Positions 1 through 8,019 of a stretch of 64,000 bases of DNA are shown in pieces. Under the pieces are notes generated by a model, which worked only from the letters and a program-made list of their open reading frames with translations, made no database searches and had not been told where the DNA came from. This DNA is from Modicisalibacter tunisiensis. Lineage in GTDB: Bacteria; Pseudomonadota; Gammaproteobacteria; Pseudomonadales; Halomonadaceae. Within the stretch, counting starts at the first letter, position 1. Every line of letters begins with the position of its first letter. The translations under genes and the position numbers were made by a program. The stretch is from contig NZ_JAGXFD010000001.1 of assembly GCF_020148005.1 (NCBI RefSeq), positions 1,331,337-1,395,336 of the forward strand, read 5' to 3'.

Positions 1-80
1 CCGGCCAGGCTCGCCACCAGCAGGGTGGCCAGCACCCGATTGGCGATGCGCCGCGGCTCGTCGTGTGCGTCGAGGCCCAC
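1..80 (-). CDS. ABC transporter permease, YehY/OpuB-like (5' end only)
   Basis: Only the first 26 codons are in the window; the gene runs off the left edge. A GTG start at 80 lies three bases after the stop of the upstream betaine-binding protein gene, so the two are almost certainly co-transcribed. The visible N-terminus is a short charged segment (DEPRR) followed by the beginning of a hydrophobic helix (VLATLLVASLA), as expected for a membrane permease. That it is the permease of the same ABC transporter is inferred from order: in yehZYXW-type operons the binding-protein gene is followed by a permease gene. No other start codon is visible in this frame. Confidence 0.55.
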   Translation of the reverse strand, partial: MGLDAHDEPRRIANRVLATLLVASLA

Positions 81-83
81 GTG

Positions 84-1001
84 TCAGTCGAGGAAACCGT
101 GGTCTTTCAGGTAGTCATGCGCCACCTGTTTGGCCGGCAGGCCCTGGACCTGGATCTGGCTGTTGAGTGTCTGCAGCGTCTCGCGATCCAGCGAGGCGAA
201 GACCGGTTCGAACAGCCCGGGCAGGTCGGGGTGTTCCTTCAGGACCGCCTCGCGCATCACCACGGCCGGCTCGTAGACCATCTGCACGCCCTTCGTATCG
301 TCCATCACCTTGAGGCCGGCGGGCTGAATGGCGCCGTCGGTGCCGTAGACCATCGCCGCGTTGGTGCCGCTGGTGCCTTCGGCCGCGGCGCGGATGGTCG
401 CGGCGGTGTTGCCCCCCGAGAGCACCAGCAGCTGGTCCTGGGAGAGCGTGAAGTCGTAGGCCTTCTGGAAGCTGGGCAGGGCGGCGGCGCTCTCGACGAA
501 CTCGGCGGAGCCGGCCAGCTTGACGTCGCCGCCGTTGCGCACCCAGCGGCCGAAGTCCGCCATGGTGTCGAGGTCGTTGGCTTCGGCGATTGAGCGCTTC
601 ACGGCGATCGCCCAGGTGTTGTTGGCCGGGGCCGGCTTCAGCCAGACGATGCCGTGGTTCTCGCGGTCCCAGTCGCGCACCTTCTCGTAGCCGGCCTCGG
701 CGTTCTTCCAGGCCGGGTCATCGGTGGTGCCGCTGAAGAAGGCGCCATTGCCGGTGTACTCGGGGTAGAGGTCGATCTCGCCCTCGAGCAGGGCCTTGCG
801 CACGATGTTGGTGGGGCCGAGCTGCAGCTTGTTCTCCACCGGGTAGCCGGCGTCTTCCAGCAGTGCGACCATCATGTTGCCGAGCAGTGCCCCTTCGGTA
901 TCGATCTTCGACGCCACGCGCAGCGGCTCGGCCGCCACGGCCTGACCGGCCGCCAGCAGCGTGCCGGCCACGAGACCCAAGACATTGCCAATCCTGACCA
1001 T
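84..1001 (-). CDS. osmF: glycine betaine/choline-type ABC transporter periplasmic binding protein (OsmF/YehZ-like)
   Basis: 305 residues. It begins with a signal peptide (MVRIGNVLGLVAGTLLAAG, cleavage near AVA-AE) and continues as an OpuAC/ProX-type solute-binding domain; typical family stretches are SKIDTEGALLGNMM near the start and GEIDLYPEYTGNG around residue 100. In this family the protein captures glycine betaine or related quaternary amines in the periplasm and delivers them to a membrane permease, supporting osmoprotection. The frame stays open far upstream, but the ATG at 1001 is chosen because it directly precedes the signal peptide and has an AGAGGA ribosome site about 9 bases upstream. 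It is the first gene of a leftward operon with the partial permease at 1-80. The exact substrate is inferred. Confidence 0.85.
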   Translation of the reverse strand: MVRIGNVLGLVAGTLLAAGQAVAAEPLRVASKIDTEGALLGNMMVALLEDAGYPVENKLQLGPTNIVRKALLEGEIDLYPEYTGNGAFFSGTTDDPAWKNAEAGYEKVRDWDRENHGIVWLKPAPANNTWAIAVKRSIAEANDLDTMADFGRWVRNGGDVKLAGSAEFVESAAALPSFQKAYDFTLSQDQLLVLSGGNTAATIRAAAEGTSGTNAAMVYGTDGAIQPAGLKVMDDTKGVQMVYEPAVVMREAVLKEHPDLPGLFEPVFASLDRETLQTLNSQIQVQGLPAKQVAHDYLKDHGFLD

Positions 1002-1195
1002 GAGCTTCCATCCTCTTGTCGGTGAGGGGGTGCGATGAGCGATATCGTGCCTCAATCCCACTGAGCCTAGCCATCGACGACGGATGGCTCCACATTTCAG
1101 GACCTTATCGAGGGTGCCGTGCGGCGTCCAGCGGTTTGGCCGAGGTGCCGGCCATATGTGGCCGGGGCTGCTGGGACCACGAGGGGGAGACGGGG

Positions 1196-1510
1196 ATGAA
1201 TAGGCGCACCGCGATCGGAATGCTGGTCGCTGGCCTGCTGGGCGGCTGTGCCGGCTCGCCGAGGCACGAACCGGCCTCGGCACCGCCGCCGGTGAGTCAG
1301 GCGGAGGAGGCCTGCAATGCCGATGCCCTGGCCGACTGGGCCGGGCGCGACTACCGGGCCGCGATGACGACACGGGCCCGTGAGCTCGGCGGCGCCGACC
1401 GGGTACGGGTGATCCGTCCGGGGCAGGGCTACACCATGGACTACCGGCCGGATCGTCTGAACCTGCATCTGGACGAACAGGGACGCATCGTGCGCATCGA
1501 CTGCGGCTGA
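1196..1510 (+). CDS. I78-family peptidase inhibitor-like lipoprotein
   Basis: 104 residues. The N-terminus is a lipoprotein-type signal (MNRRTAIGMLVAGLLGGC) with a candidate lipidated Cys at residue 18 in an LGGC context. The second half matches the I78 (potato inhibitor-like) family: a DRVRVIRPGQ segment, then YRPDRLNLHLDEQGRIVRI and a C-terminal CG. Family members are small periplasmic serine-protease inhibitors; inhibition by this protein is inferred. A GGGGGAG ribosome site precedes the ATG. The frame is open from 1016, but nothing before 1196 resembles protein. It stands alone between the leftward betaine operon and the rightward gene at 1602. Confidence 0.75.
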   Translation: MNRRTAIGMLVAGLLGGCAGSPRHEPASAPPPVSQAEEACNADALADWAGRDYRAAMTTRARELGGADRVRVIRPGQGYTMDYRPDRLNLHLDEQGRIVRIDCG

Positions 1511-1601
1511 ACGTGCCCTGGGCTGTCAGGCAACGACGGCTTGCATTGCCGGCACTACGCCTCCACCTAGGGGAGACTACGATTTCGTGAAGGAGGCAGG
1601 C

Positions 1602-2645
1602 ATGACCCGCGCTCGAGTTCTTGCCCATGGCACGCTGCACTGTTTTCCCATCGGCCTGCGGGATGCGCAGGGCAATCCGGTCAACGCCGAGGTCTCGGCG
1701 GTGGTGCATGACGGCGAACGGCTGATCCTGGCCAGCGACAAGCCGATTCCCGGCGAGGAGCGCTCAGCGGTCTTCGCCGTCGATGTCGACGGCGAGGGGC
1801 GGCCCGACGAGGCGTCGCTGGTCTACTTCACCCAGCCGCTGATCAAGCAAGCCACCAAGTACGAGGACTTCGCGCTGACCGCCGATGGCCGCCACGTGCT
1901 GGCGACCACCGGGTTCGACCGCATCGCCGAGGACAGTCACGCACTGAACGCCTACAACCACCTGCTGATCTGGCCGCTGGGCAATCCCGATGCCGTGTCC
2001 GTGGTCGACCCCGACCCGCGCGATGGTGTCGAGGGCTCGCTGGAGCTGCGCGCCAAGCTCGACGCGGCGATCGGCACGCCCTACTACAAGATCGAGGGGC
2101 TGGCGGCGATCCCCGGCGAGCGCGGCGATGGCCTGCTGCTGTTCGGGGTGCGCGAGCAGGGAAAACACCACGACAACTTCGAGTACGTGTGCCGTGTGGT
2201 CGGCGCTCACTACCGTGTCTCGGCGGCGGGAAACCTGACATTCGTCGACGAGCTGCGCAGCCTGTATCGCTTCGATCCGGAGCGTTTCGAGGCGGTACGC
2301 CATGTCTGCGGGCTGTCGAGCCTGGAATACGATCCCTACAATCACCGCCTGTACCTGCTGACCAGCTTCGAGACCGAACAGGACGGTGTCGAGCGCATCG
2401 GCGGCTACCTGTGGGTGATGAGCCTCGACGACTTCACCGCCGGGCGCGAGCCGCAGCTGGTCGGCGACGAGAGCGGCGCGGCGCTGGAATTCGAGCACAA
2501 GGCCGAGGGTCTGGCGGTGCTCGACGCCGCGCGGCTGTTCGTTGCCTATGACAATGACCGCCACCTGGGGCTGGGCGCGATCGACGCGCGCGATGAGCGC
2601 CATGCCAGCGAGGCGCCGTACACGGTGCTGGCCATGGACGCCTGA
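1602..2645 (+). CDS. conserved hypothetical protein, probable beta-propeller
   Basis: 347 residues with no signal peptide or membrane segment, so probably cytoplasmic. The start at 1602 is preferred over the in-frame GTG at 1587 because AGGAGG (1591-1596) sits five bases before it. The sequence alternates short hydrophobic beta-like strands with polar turns (AVVHDGERLILASDKP, EDFALTADGRHVLATTG, SSLEYDPYNHRLYLLTSF, KAEGLAVLDAARLFVAYDND), the pattern of beta-propeller proteins such as the phytase-like esterase and DUF3616 groups. I cannot place it firmly in a family and no catalytic signature is evident. Its stop codon directly abuts the stop of the leftward gene at 2646. Confidence 0.7.
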   Translation: MTRARVLAHGTLHCFPIGLRDAQGNPVNAEVSAVVHDGERLILASDKPIPGEERSAVFAVDVDGEGRPDEASLVYFTQPLIKQATKYEDFALTADGRHVLATTGFDRIAEDSHALNAYNHLLIWPLGNPDAVSVVDPDPRDGVEGSLELRAKLDAAIGTPYYKIEGLAAIPGERGDGLLLFGVREQGKHHDNFEYVCRVVGAHYRVSAAGNLTFVDELRSLYRFDPERFEAVRHVCGLSSLEYDPYNHRLYLLTSFETEQDGVERIGGYLWVMSLDDFTAGREPQLVGDESGAALEFEHKAEGLAVLDAARLFVAYDNDRHLGLGAIDARDERHASEAPYTVLAMDA

Positions 2646-3632
2646 TCAGTCGTATCGGGTCTGCCAGCGCTTGGTGGCAATCTGCTCCTTGAGCAGCTCG
2701 AGCACCTCGATCAGCACCTGCTCGGTGATGCGCTCGCTGCGCCGGTCGGTGACCAGCAGGATGTCCATGCCGCTGTCGGCGGCGCGGCGCAGTAGCTGCG
2801 AGAACTCCGGCGAGCGCAGGCCGCCGACCGCCTCGTGGATCAGCCGGCTGGCCAGGTCGCTGAGCGCCTGGTCCATGGCGCCGGCAACCTGACGGCCCAT
2901 CGGCATGCGGTGCAGGCGCTGGATCTCCGGACTCTCCTGCAGGGTCCGGCCCACCAGGGCACTGACGTATCGGGCGATCAGCGCGCGGTTGTCGGCATAG
3001 AGGCCGTCGATCCCCGTCTCCAGCCGTTCGGCGATCTCCTCCACCAGTTGCGCCTTGCGCGGCGCCACCACCTCATCGGCGAGCCGCTGCGACAGGGTGT
3101 TGCTGTGGCGGACCTCTTCCTGAAGGCTGCCGAGCAGGCGCACCGCGACGCGATCGGAGACCTCCTCGAGCAGGATGTCATAGTACTTGCGCACCGCCTG
3201 GAACAGTGTCCAGCGGCGCACGTCGATCAGGTCCATCCGCTGCAGGCGGTGGAGCAGGGCGAACACGCGCAGCGCACGCAGCCAGCGAAAGCCGGCCAGC
3301 GGAATGCAGCCGAGCACGTCGTACCAGTGCACGAAGGGGTAGAAGAACCAGCGATGGTAGCGGCGCTCGGCGATCGCCACCGTCCAGCCGATCAGCACGT
3401 CGAGCACGTAGACGCTGACGAAGGCCAGATCGATGGTGAAGAAGTGCGCGTGGATGGTGTCGGCGTAGGCGGCCTCGAGGCGCGGGGCGACGGCGGCGAA
3501 GGCGGCGTGCAGCGGCGGCAGCAGGTAGAGGCTGTCGAACAGCAGCAGTGCCAGGTTGACGATGACCAGGGCGATGATCAGGCCGTCCCAGGCCAGGGCG
3601 AGCCGGTCCCGGAGCGATGCGGGCGACGTCAT
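2646..3632 (-). CDS. voltage-sensor-like membrane protein with a cytoplasmic helical domain and no visible pore
   Basis: 328 residues. Four membrane segments are visible: S1 about 13-38 (LIIALVIVNLALLLFDSLYL), S2 about 64-90 (FFTIDLAFVSVYVLDVLIGW), S3 about 97-112 (FVHWYDVLGCIPL) and S4 about 114-133 (FRWLRALRVFALLHRLQRM). S4 carries Arg or His at roughly every third position and S3 has an Asp, as in voltage-sensor domains of the ion transporter superfamily. No pore loop or selectivity filter follows; instead about 190 residues of charged helix, likely coiled coil, run to the C-terminus. Such proteins are often annotated ion transporter; channel activity is not supported here. An AAGGAGG site precedes the ATG. 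It lies 30 bases downstream of the thioesterase gene and may share its transcript. Confidence 0.8.
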   Translation of the reverse strand: MTSPASLRDRLALAWDGLIIALVIVNLALLLFDSLYLLPPLHAAFAAVAPRLEAAYADTIHAHFFTIDLAFVSVYVLDVLIGWTVAIAERRYHRWFFYPFVHWYDVLGCIPLAGFRWLRALRVFALLHRLQRMDLIDVRRWTLFQAVRKYYDILLEEVSDRVAVRLLGSLQEEVRHSNTLSQRLADEVVAPRKAQLVEEIAERLETGIDGLYADNRALIARYVSALVGRTLQESPEIQRLHRMPMGRQVAGAMDQALSDLASRLIHEAVGGLRSPEFSQLLRRAADSGMDILLVTDRRSERITEQVLIEVLELLKEQIATKRWQTRYD

Positions 3633-3662
3633 GCAGCCTCCTTGCGATGACGGGGGTGTCGG

Positions 3663-4172
3663 TCAGGGCGTGCGTTGGGCGTACTGGTGGTCGTGCTCGC
3701 GGGTGGCGCGCTCGGCCTGCTTGCGCATTTCCCGGCGCAGCGTGGCCTTCTCGAAGCGGCGCTTCTGCAACGCCGTGTCAAGACGCAGCGGCGGCACCTC
3801 GACCGGCTGGCCCTGCTTGTCGACCGCCACCATGGTCAGGTAGCAGCTGTTGGTGTGGCGGATCACCTTCTCCTGAATCGATTCGGCAATCACCTTGATG
3901 CCGATCTCCATCGAGGACCGCCCGACATGGTTGACCATGGCGAGGAAGGTGACCAGCTCGCCGACGTGGATCGGCTGCTTGAACAGTACCTGATCGACCG
4001 ACAGGGTCACCACGTAGCTGCCGGAGTAGCGGCTGGCGCAGGCGTAGGCGACCTCGTCGAGCTTCTTGAGGATCGCGCCGCCGTGGACCTTGCCGCTGAA
4101 GTTGGCCATGTCGGGGGTCATCAGCACGGTCATGGTCAACTCGTGCTGGCGGGGCATGTCGTCGGGAGCCAT
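3663..4172 (-). CDS. acyl-CoA thioesterase, hotdog fold (YciA/BACH type)
   Basis: 169 residues. The hotdog thioesterase domain covers about residues 8-120 with the expected signature: NFSGKVHGGAILKKLDEVAY contains the HGG(A/I) turn and the conserved Asp of the central helix, followed by VVTLSVDQVLFKQPIHVGEL and VGRSSMEIGIKV. Enzymes of this group hydrolyse acyl-CoA thioesters in the cytoplasm. The C-terminal 50 residues are basic and helical, as in several bacterial relatives. The frame extends upstream, but the ATG at 4172 has an AAGG ribosome site and opens the recognisable protein. Substrate chain length cannot be read from sequence. Confidence 0.88.
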   Translation of the reverse strand: MAPDDMPRQHELTMTVLMTPDMANFSGKVHGGAILKKLDEVAYACASRYSGSYVVTLSVDQVLFKQPIHVGELVTFLAMVNHVGRSSMEIGIKVIAESIQEKVIRHTNSCYLTMVAVDKQGQPVEVPPLRLDTALQKRRFEKATLRREMRKQAERATREHDHQYAQRTP

Positions 4173-4264
4173 GGGGAGCCTTCGTGTCGCAGGGTTTCCC
4201 TTAGGTGTAACACGTTTTGCCTCGAGACGGGGTGTCCGGGGTACCCGGTCCGGCGGGGAAAGGG

Positions 4265-4287
4265 CCGGGCCGCGGCAGGCGGCCCGG
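4265..4287 (-). terminator. hairpin downstream of the atoE-type gene
   Basis: Nine-base perfect stem (CCGGGCCGC with GCGGCCCGG, loop of five) located just after the stop codon of the leftward transporter gene at 4304. The following bases on that strand are C-rich with one TTT, so this is a weak intrinsic terminator or 3'-end stabiliser. Confidence 0.4.
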
Positions 4288-4303
4288 GGAGGGCGGCAAG
4301 GCG

Positions 4304-5620
4304 TCAGGGGATGAGGCTCAGCCCCAGGGCGATGATCACGCCGGTGATGACCAGCTGGATCAGGCAGAAGCCCATGATGTCCTTGGCCTTGAGCCCGGCG
4401 ATGGCCAGCACCGGCAGCGCCCAGAAGGGCTGCAGAAGGTTGGTCCAGGCGTCGCCCCAGGCCACCGCCATGGCGATGCGCGGAATGTCCGCGCCCAGCG
4501 CCTGGGCCGCCGGCAGCATGACCGGGGCCTGCACCGCCCACTGGCCGCCCCCGGAGGGCACGAAGAGGTTGACCACCCCGGCGCTGATGAACGACCAGAA
4601 CGGCAGGGTGTCGGCGCTGGCGATCGACACGAAGCCCTCGGAGAGCGTCTGGGCCAGGCCCGACTGCACCATGATCGCCATGATCCCGGCATAGAAGGGG
4701 AACTGGATGACGATGCCCGCACCGCCCTTGATGGCCTCGTGGAGGCTGTCGAGCAGGCGGCGCGGCGTGCGGTGCAGCACGATGGCCAGGAACAGGAACA
4801 GGAAGTTGACGATGTTGAGGTTGAGCCCGCCGCCGCGCAGCAGGAAGTGATCGAACAGGAACAGCAGGCCCGGGATGCCCACCAGCCAGGCCAGCGACTT
4901 GCTGTTCTCGAGGTGCTCGGCGGGACGGGTGATCACCGGACGCTCCTCGCCGGCGGACGTGCCGAGCCGCTCGGGGTCGACGTACACGCTCTCGGCCTCG
5001 TCGGGCAGCATCGCCCGGTTGACCAGCGGCACCACGATGAACAGCGCCACGACGATGGCCAGGTTGAACAGCGAGAAGATCGTCTCGCTGGTGGGGACCA
5101 CGCCGATCTGGTCGGCCGTGAAGTGGCCCTCGGTGGCGATCACCAGCGGAATCGAGCCGGCCAGCCCGCCGTGCCAGACGACGAAGCCGGAATAGGCGCT
5201 GGCGATCAGCAGGCGGTAGTCGACACGGATCTGGCGGGCCAGCTCCTTGGCGAACAGCGCGCCCACCACCAGGCCGAAGCCCCAGTTGATCCAGCTGGCG
5301 GCCAGCGAGACCAGCGTGACCAGCACGATGGCCCGGGCGGGGGTGCCCGCTCGGGCGGCGAGACGGGCCAGCTGACGCTGCACGGGCGGCGAGCTGGCGA
5401 GCATGAAGCCGGTGATCAGCACCAGCAGCATCTGCATCGAGAAGGTCAGCAGGTTCCAGAAGCCATCGCCCCAGAAGCGCAGCACGGCCAGCGGCGTCTG
5501 GCGTTCCACGCCGATGGCGGCTGCGGCGGCGATCAGCGTCAGCAGCAGCACGAAGATGTAGGGGTCGGGCAGATAGCGCTCGACCAGTTTCACGGCCGGG
5601 CGTGAGAGTGTCTTGAGCAT
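4304..5620 (-). CDS. atoE: short-chain fatty acid transporter, AtoE family
   Basis: 438 residues with about ten hydrophobic helices. The N-terminus (LVERYLPDPYIFVLLLTLIA), the segment FWNLLTFSMQMLLVLITGF, the ASWINWGFGLVVGALFAKEL stretch and the FVPSGGGQWAVQAPVM motif near residue 355 are characteristic of the AtoE/TIGR00366 family, which takes up short-chain fatty acids such as butyrate or acetoacetate. The ATG at 5620 starts at the usual family position; its ribosome site is weak. It lies between a thioesterase gene and a MATE pump gene on the same strand, but the 131-base and 69-base gaps suggest separate units. Substrate is inferred from the family. Confidence 0.85.
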   Translation of the reverse strand: MLKTLSRPAVKLVERYLPDPYIFVLLLTLIAAAAAIGVERQTPLAVLRFWGDGFWNLLTFSMQMLLVLITGFMLASSPPVQRQLARLAARAGTPARAIVLVTLVSLAASWINWGFGLVVGALFAKELARQIRVDYRLLIASAYSGFVVWHGGLAGSIPLVIATEGHFTADQIGVVPTSETIFSLFNLAIVVALFIVVPLVNRAMLPDEAESVYVDPERLGTSAGEERPVITRPAEHLENSKSLAWLVGIPGLLFLFDHFLLRGGGLNLNIVNFLFLFLAIVLHRTPRRLLDSLHEAIKGGAGIVIQFPFYAGIMAIMVQSGLAQTLSEGFVSIASADTLPFWSFISAGVVNLFVPSGGGQWAVQAPVMLPAAQALGADIPRIAMAVAWGDAWTNLLQPFWALPVLAIAGLKAKDIMGFCLIQLVITGVIIALGLSLIP

Positions 5621-5689
5621 GGGGGTCTCGCTGCTTGTTGGTGTTTTTGCCGCGTCGCGCCTAGCGATAGCGCAACCGGCAGGGCGCGG

Positions 5690-7039
5690 TCAACGCGCCG
5701 CCGTGCGTCTTTGGTCGAGCGGCAGGTGCCAGCGCGTGCGGCGATAGTGCCGGTAGTAGGCGACCAGGGTCGCCGAGCGGGCCAGCGTGAACAGCGTGAA
5801 GGCCAGCCACAGGCCGTGATTGCCGAGCGCCAGCGGGCCGGTGGCCAGCCACCAGGCGGGCAGGTAGACCGCCAGGCCGACGAGGATGCTGTTGCGCATC
5901 TCTCGGGTAGCGGTGGCGCCGATGAACACCCCGTCGAACAGGTAGCTCCATACCGCCAGCACCGGCATCAGCACCATCCAGGGCAGGTAGGTCGCGGCGG
6001 TCTCGCGCACCGCCGGCAGGTCGGTGAGCAGCGCGATCAGGCCATGCCCGCCGAGGGCGAAGACGAGCATGGCCGCGACGCTGGTGAGCAGGGAAAAGCG
6101 CATCGCACCACCCACCGCGTCGCGAAACGCCGCGCCGTCGCCGCGGCCGATGGCCCGGCCGGTGAGCGCCTCGGCGGCGTGGGCGAAGCCGTCCAGGCCG
6201 TAGGAGGTGAGCATGATGAACTGCAGCAGCACGGCATTGGCGGCGAGGATCACGTCACCCTGACTGGCGCCCCGGGCGGTGAAGAAGGCCATGGCGAAGA
6301 GCAGCCCCAGGGTGCGCAGGAACAGCTGGCTGTTGACCTGGAACAGCTCGGCGTAGGCGGTCGGGCGCCACAGGCGTTCGCCGAGGAAATGCCCGCCGAG
6401 CGTGCGCAGCTGGCGCCGGACCAGCCACAGGCCCAGGCCCAGCGCCGTGTAGTCGGCGATCACCGTGGCCCAGGCGACGCCGTCGCTGGTCATCCCCAGG
6501 CCGGCCACGAACACCAGATCGAGAGCGATGTTGACGCTGTTGGTGGTGACCATGATCGTCAGCGTCACGCGGCTGTTCTGCTGGCCGAGGAACCAGCCGA
6601 GGATGGCGTAGTTGGCCAGCACCGCCGGGGCCGAGAGAAAGCGGATGGCGGCGTACTCGCGGGCCAGGGCGGTGGCCTCCTGGCTGCCGTCGAGCAGCCA
6701 CAGGCCCAGCGTGGTCAGCGGCTGCGACAGCGCGATCAGCAGCGTGCCGATCAGCGCCGCCAGTAGCAGCGACTGGCCGAGCAGGTTGCGCACCGCGGTG
6801 TCGTCCTCGCGGCCCACGGCCTGGGAGGTCAGCCCGGTGGTGCCCATGCGCAGGAAGCCGAAGCCCCAGTAGAGAAAGCCGAACAGCGTCGCGCCCAGGG
6901 TTACCCCGGCGAGGAAGCGCGACTCCGGCAGGTGGCCGACCACGGCGGTGTCCACCAGGCCGAGCAGCGGCACGGTGATGTTGGAGAGAATGATCGGCCA
7001 GGCCAGCGTCCAGACGCGACGGGTGGCGGCAGCGCTCAT
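5690..7039 (-). CDS. MATE-family efflux transporter (DinF-like)
   Basis: 449 residues with twelve predicted membrane segments. The opening TLAWPIILSNITVPLLGLVD, then TAVVGHLPESRFLAGVTLG and GTTGLTSQAVGRED, match the DinF branch of the MATE family: the first-half Asp and Gly-rich turn are intact. MATE proteins export cationic drugs or metabolites using Na+ or H+. The start is at the family-typical position; an AGGA element lies 12 bases upstream, which is distant. It is downstream of the ferredoxin and coaD genes on the same strand, separated by about 80 bases. The exported substrate is unknown. Confidence 0.87.
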   Translation of the reverse strand: MSAAATRRVWTLAWPIILSNITVPLLGLVDTAVVGHLPESRFLAGVTLGATLFGFLYWGFGFLRMGTTGLTSQAVGREDDTAVRNLLGQSLLLAALIGTLLIALSQPLTTLGLWLLDGSQEATALAREYAAIRFLSAPAVLANYAILGWFLGQQNSRVTLTIMVTTNSVNIALDLVFVAGLGMTSDGVAWATVIADYTALGLGLWLVRRQLRTLGGHFLGERLWRPTAYAELFQVNSQLFLRTLGLLFAMAFFTARGASQGDVILAANAVLLQFIMLTSYGLDGFAHAAEALTGRAIGRGDGAAFRDAVGGAMRFSLLTSVAAMLVFALGGHGLIALLTDLPAVRETAATYLPWMVLMPVLAVWSYLFDGVFIGATATREMRNSILVGLAVYLPAWWLATGPLALGNHGLWLAFTLFTLARSATLVAYYRHYRRTRWHLPLDQRRTAAR

Positions 7040-7120
7040 GGGCGGGTGCGTTCCTGTGGGCAGACGGGTGGCAGGCGAGCGGGCCGGGGCCGCCCGGCGG
7101 GGCGGCTCCTCAGGGGCGGT

Positions 7121-7372
<252 letters not shown>

Positions 7373-7397
7373 TCATGTCCTCGCTGCGGCGGACGCG

Positions 7398-7973
<576 letters not shown>

Positions 7974-8019
7974 TCAGGGTAGCCGATGGATGCTGCACCG
8001 GCAATCGCCTCCCGGCGCG

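Noticed and set aside
1002-1709. Long N-terminal extension of the betaine-binding protein frame
   Set aside because: The extension is Arg/Pro/Ser-rich shadow of the lipoprotein gene on the other strand; the signal peptide starts at 1001.
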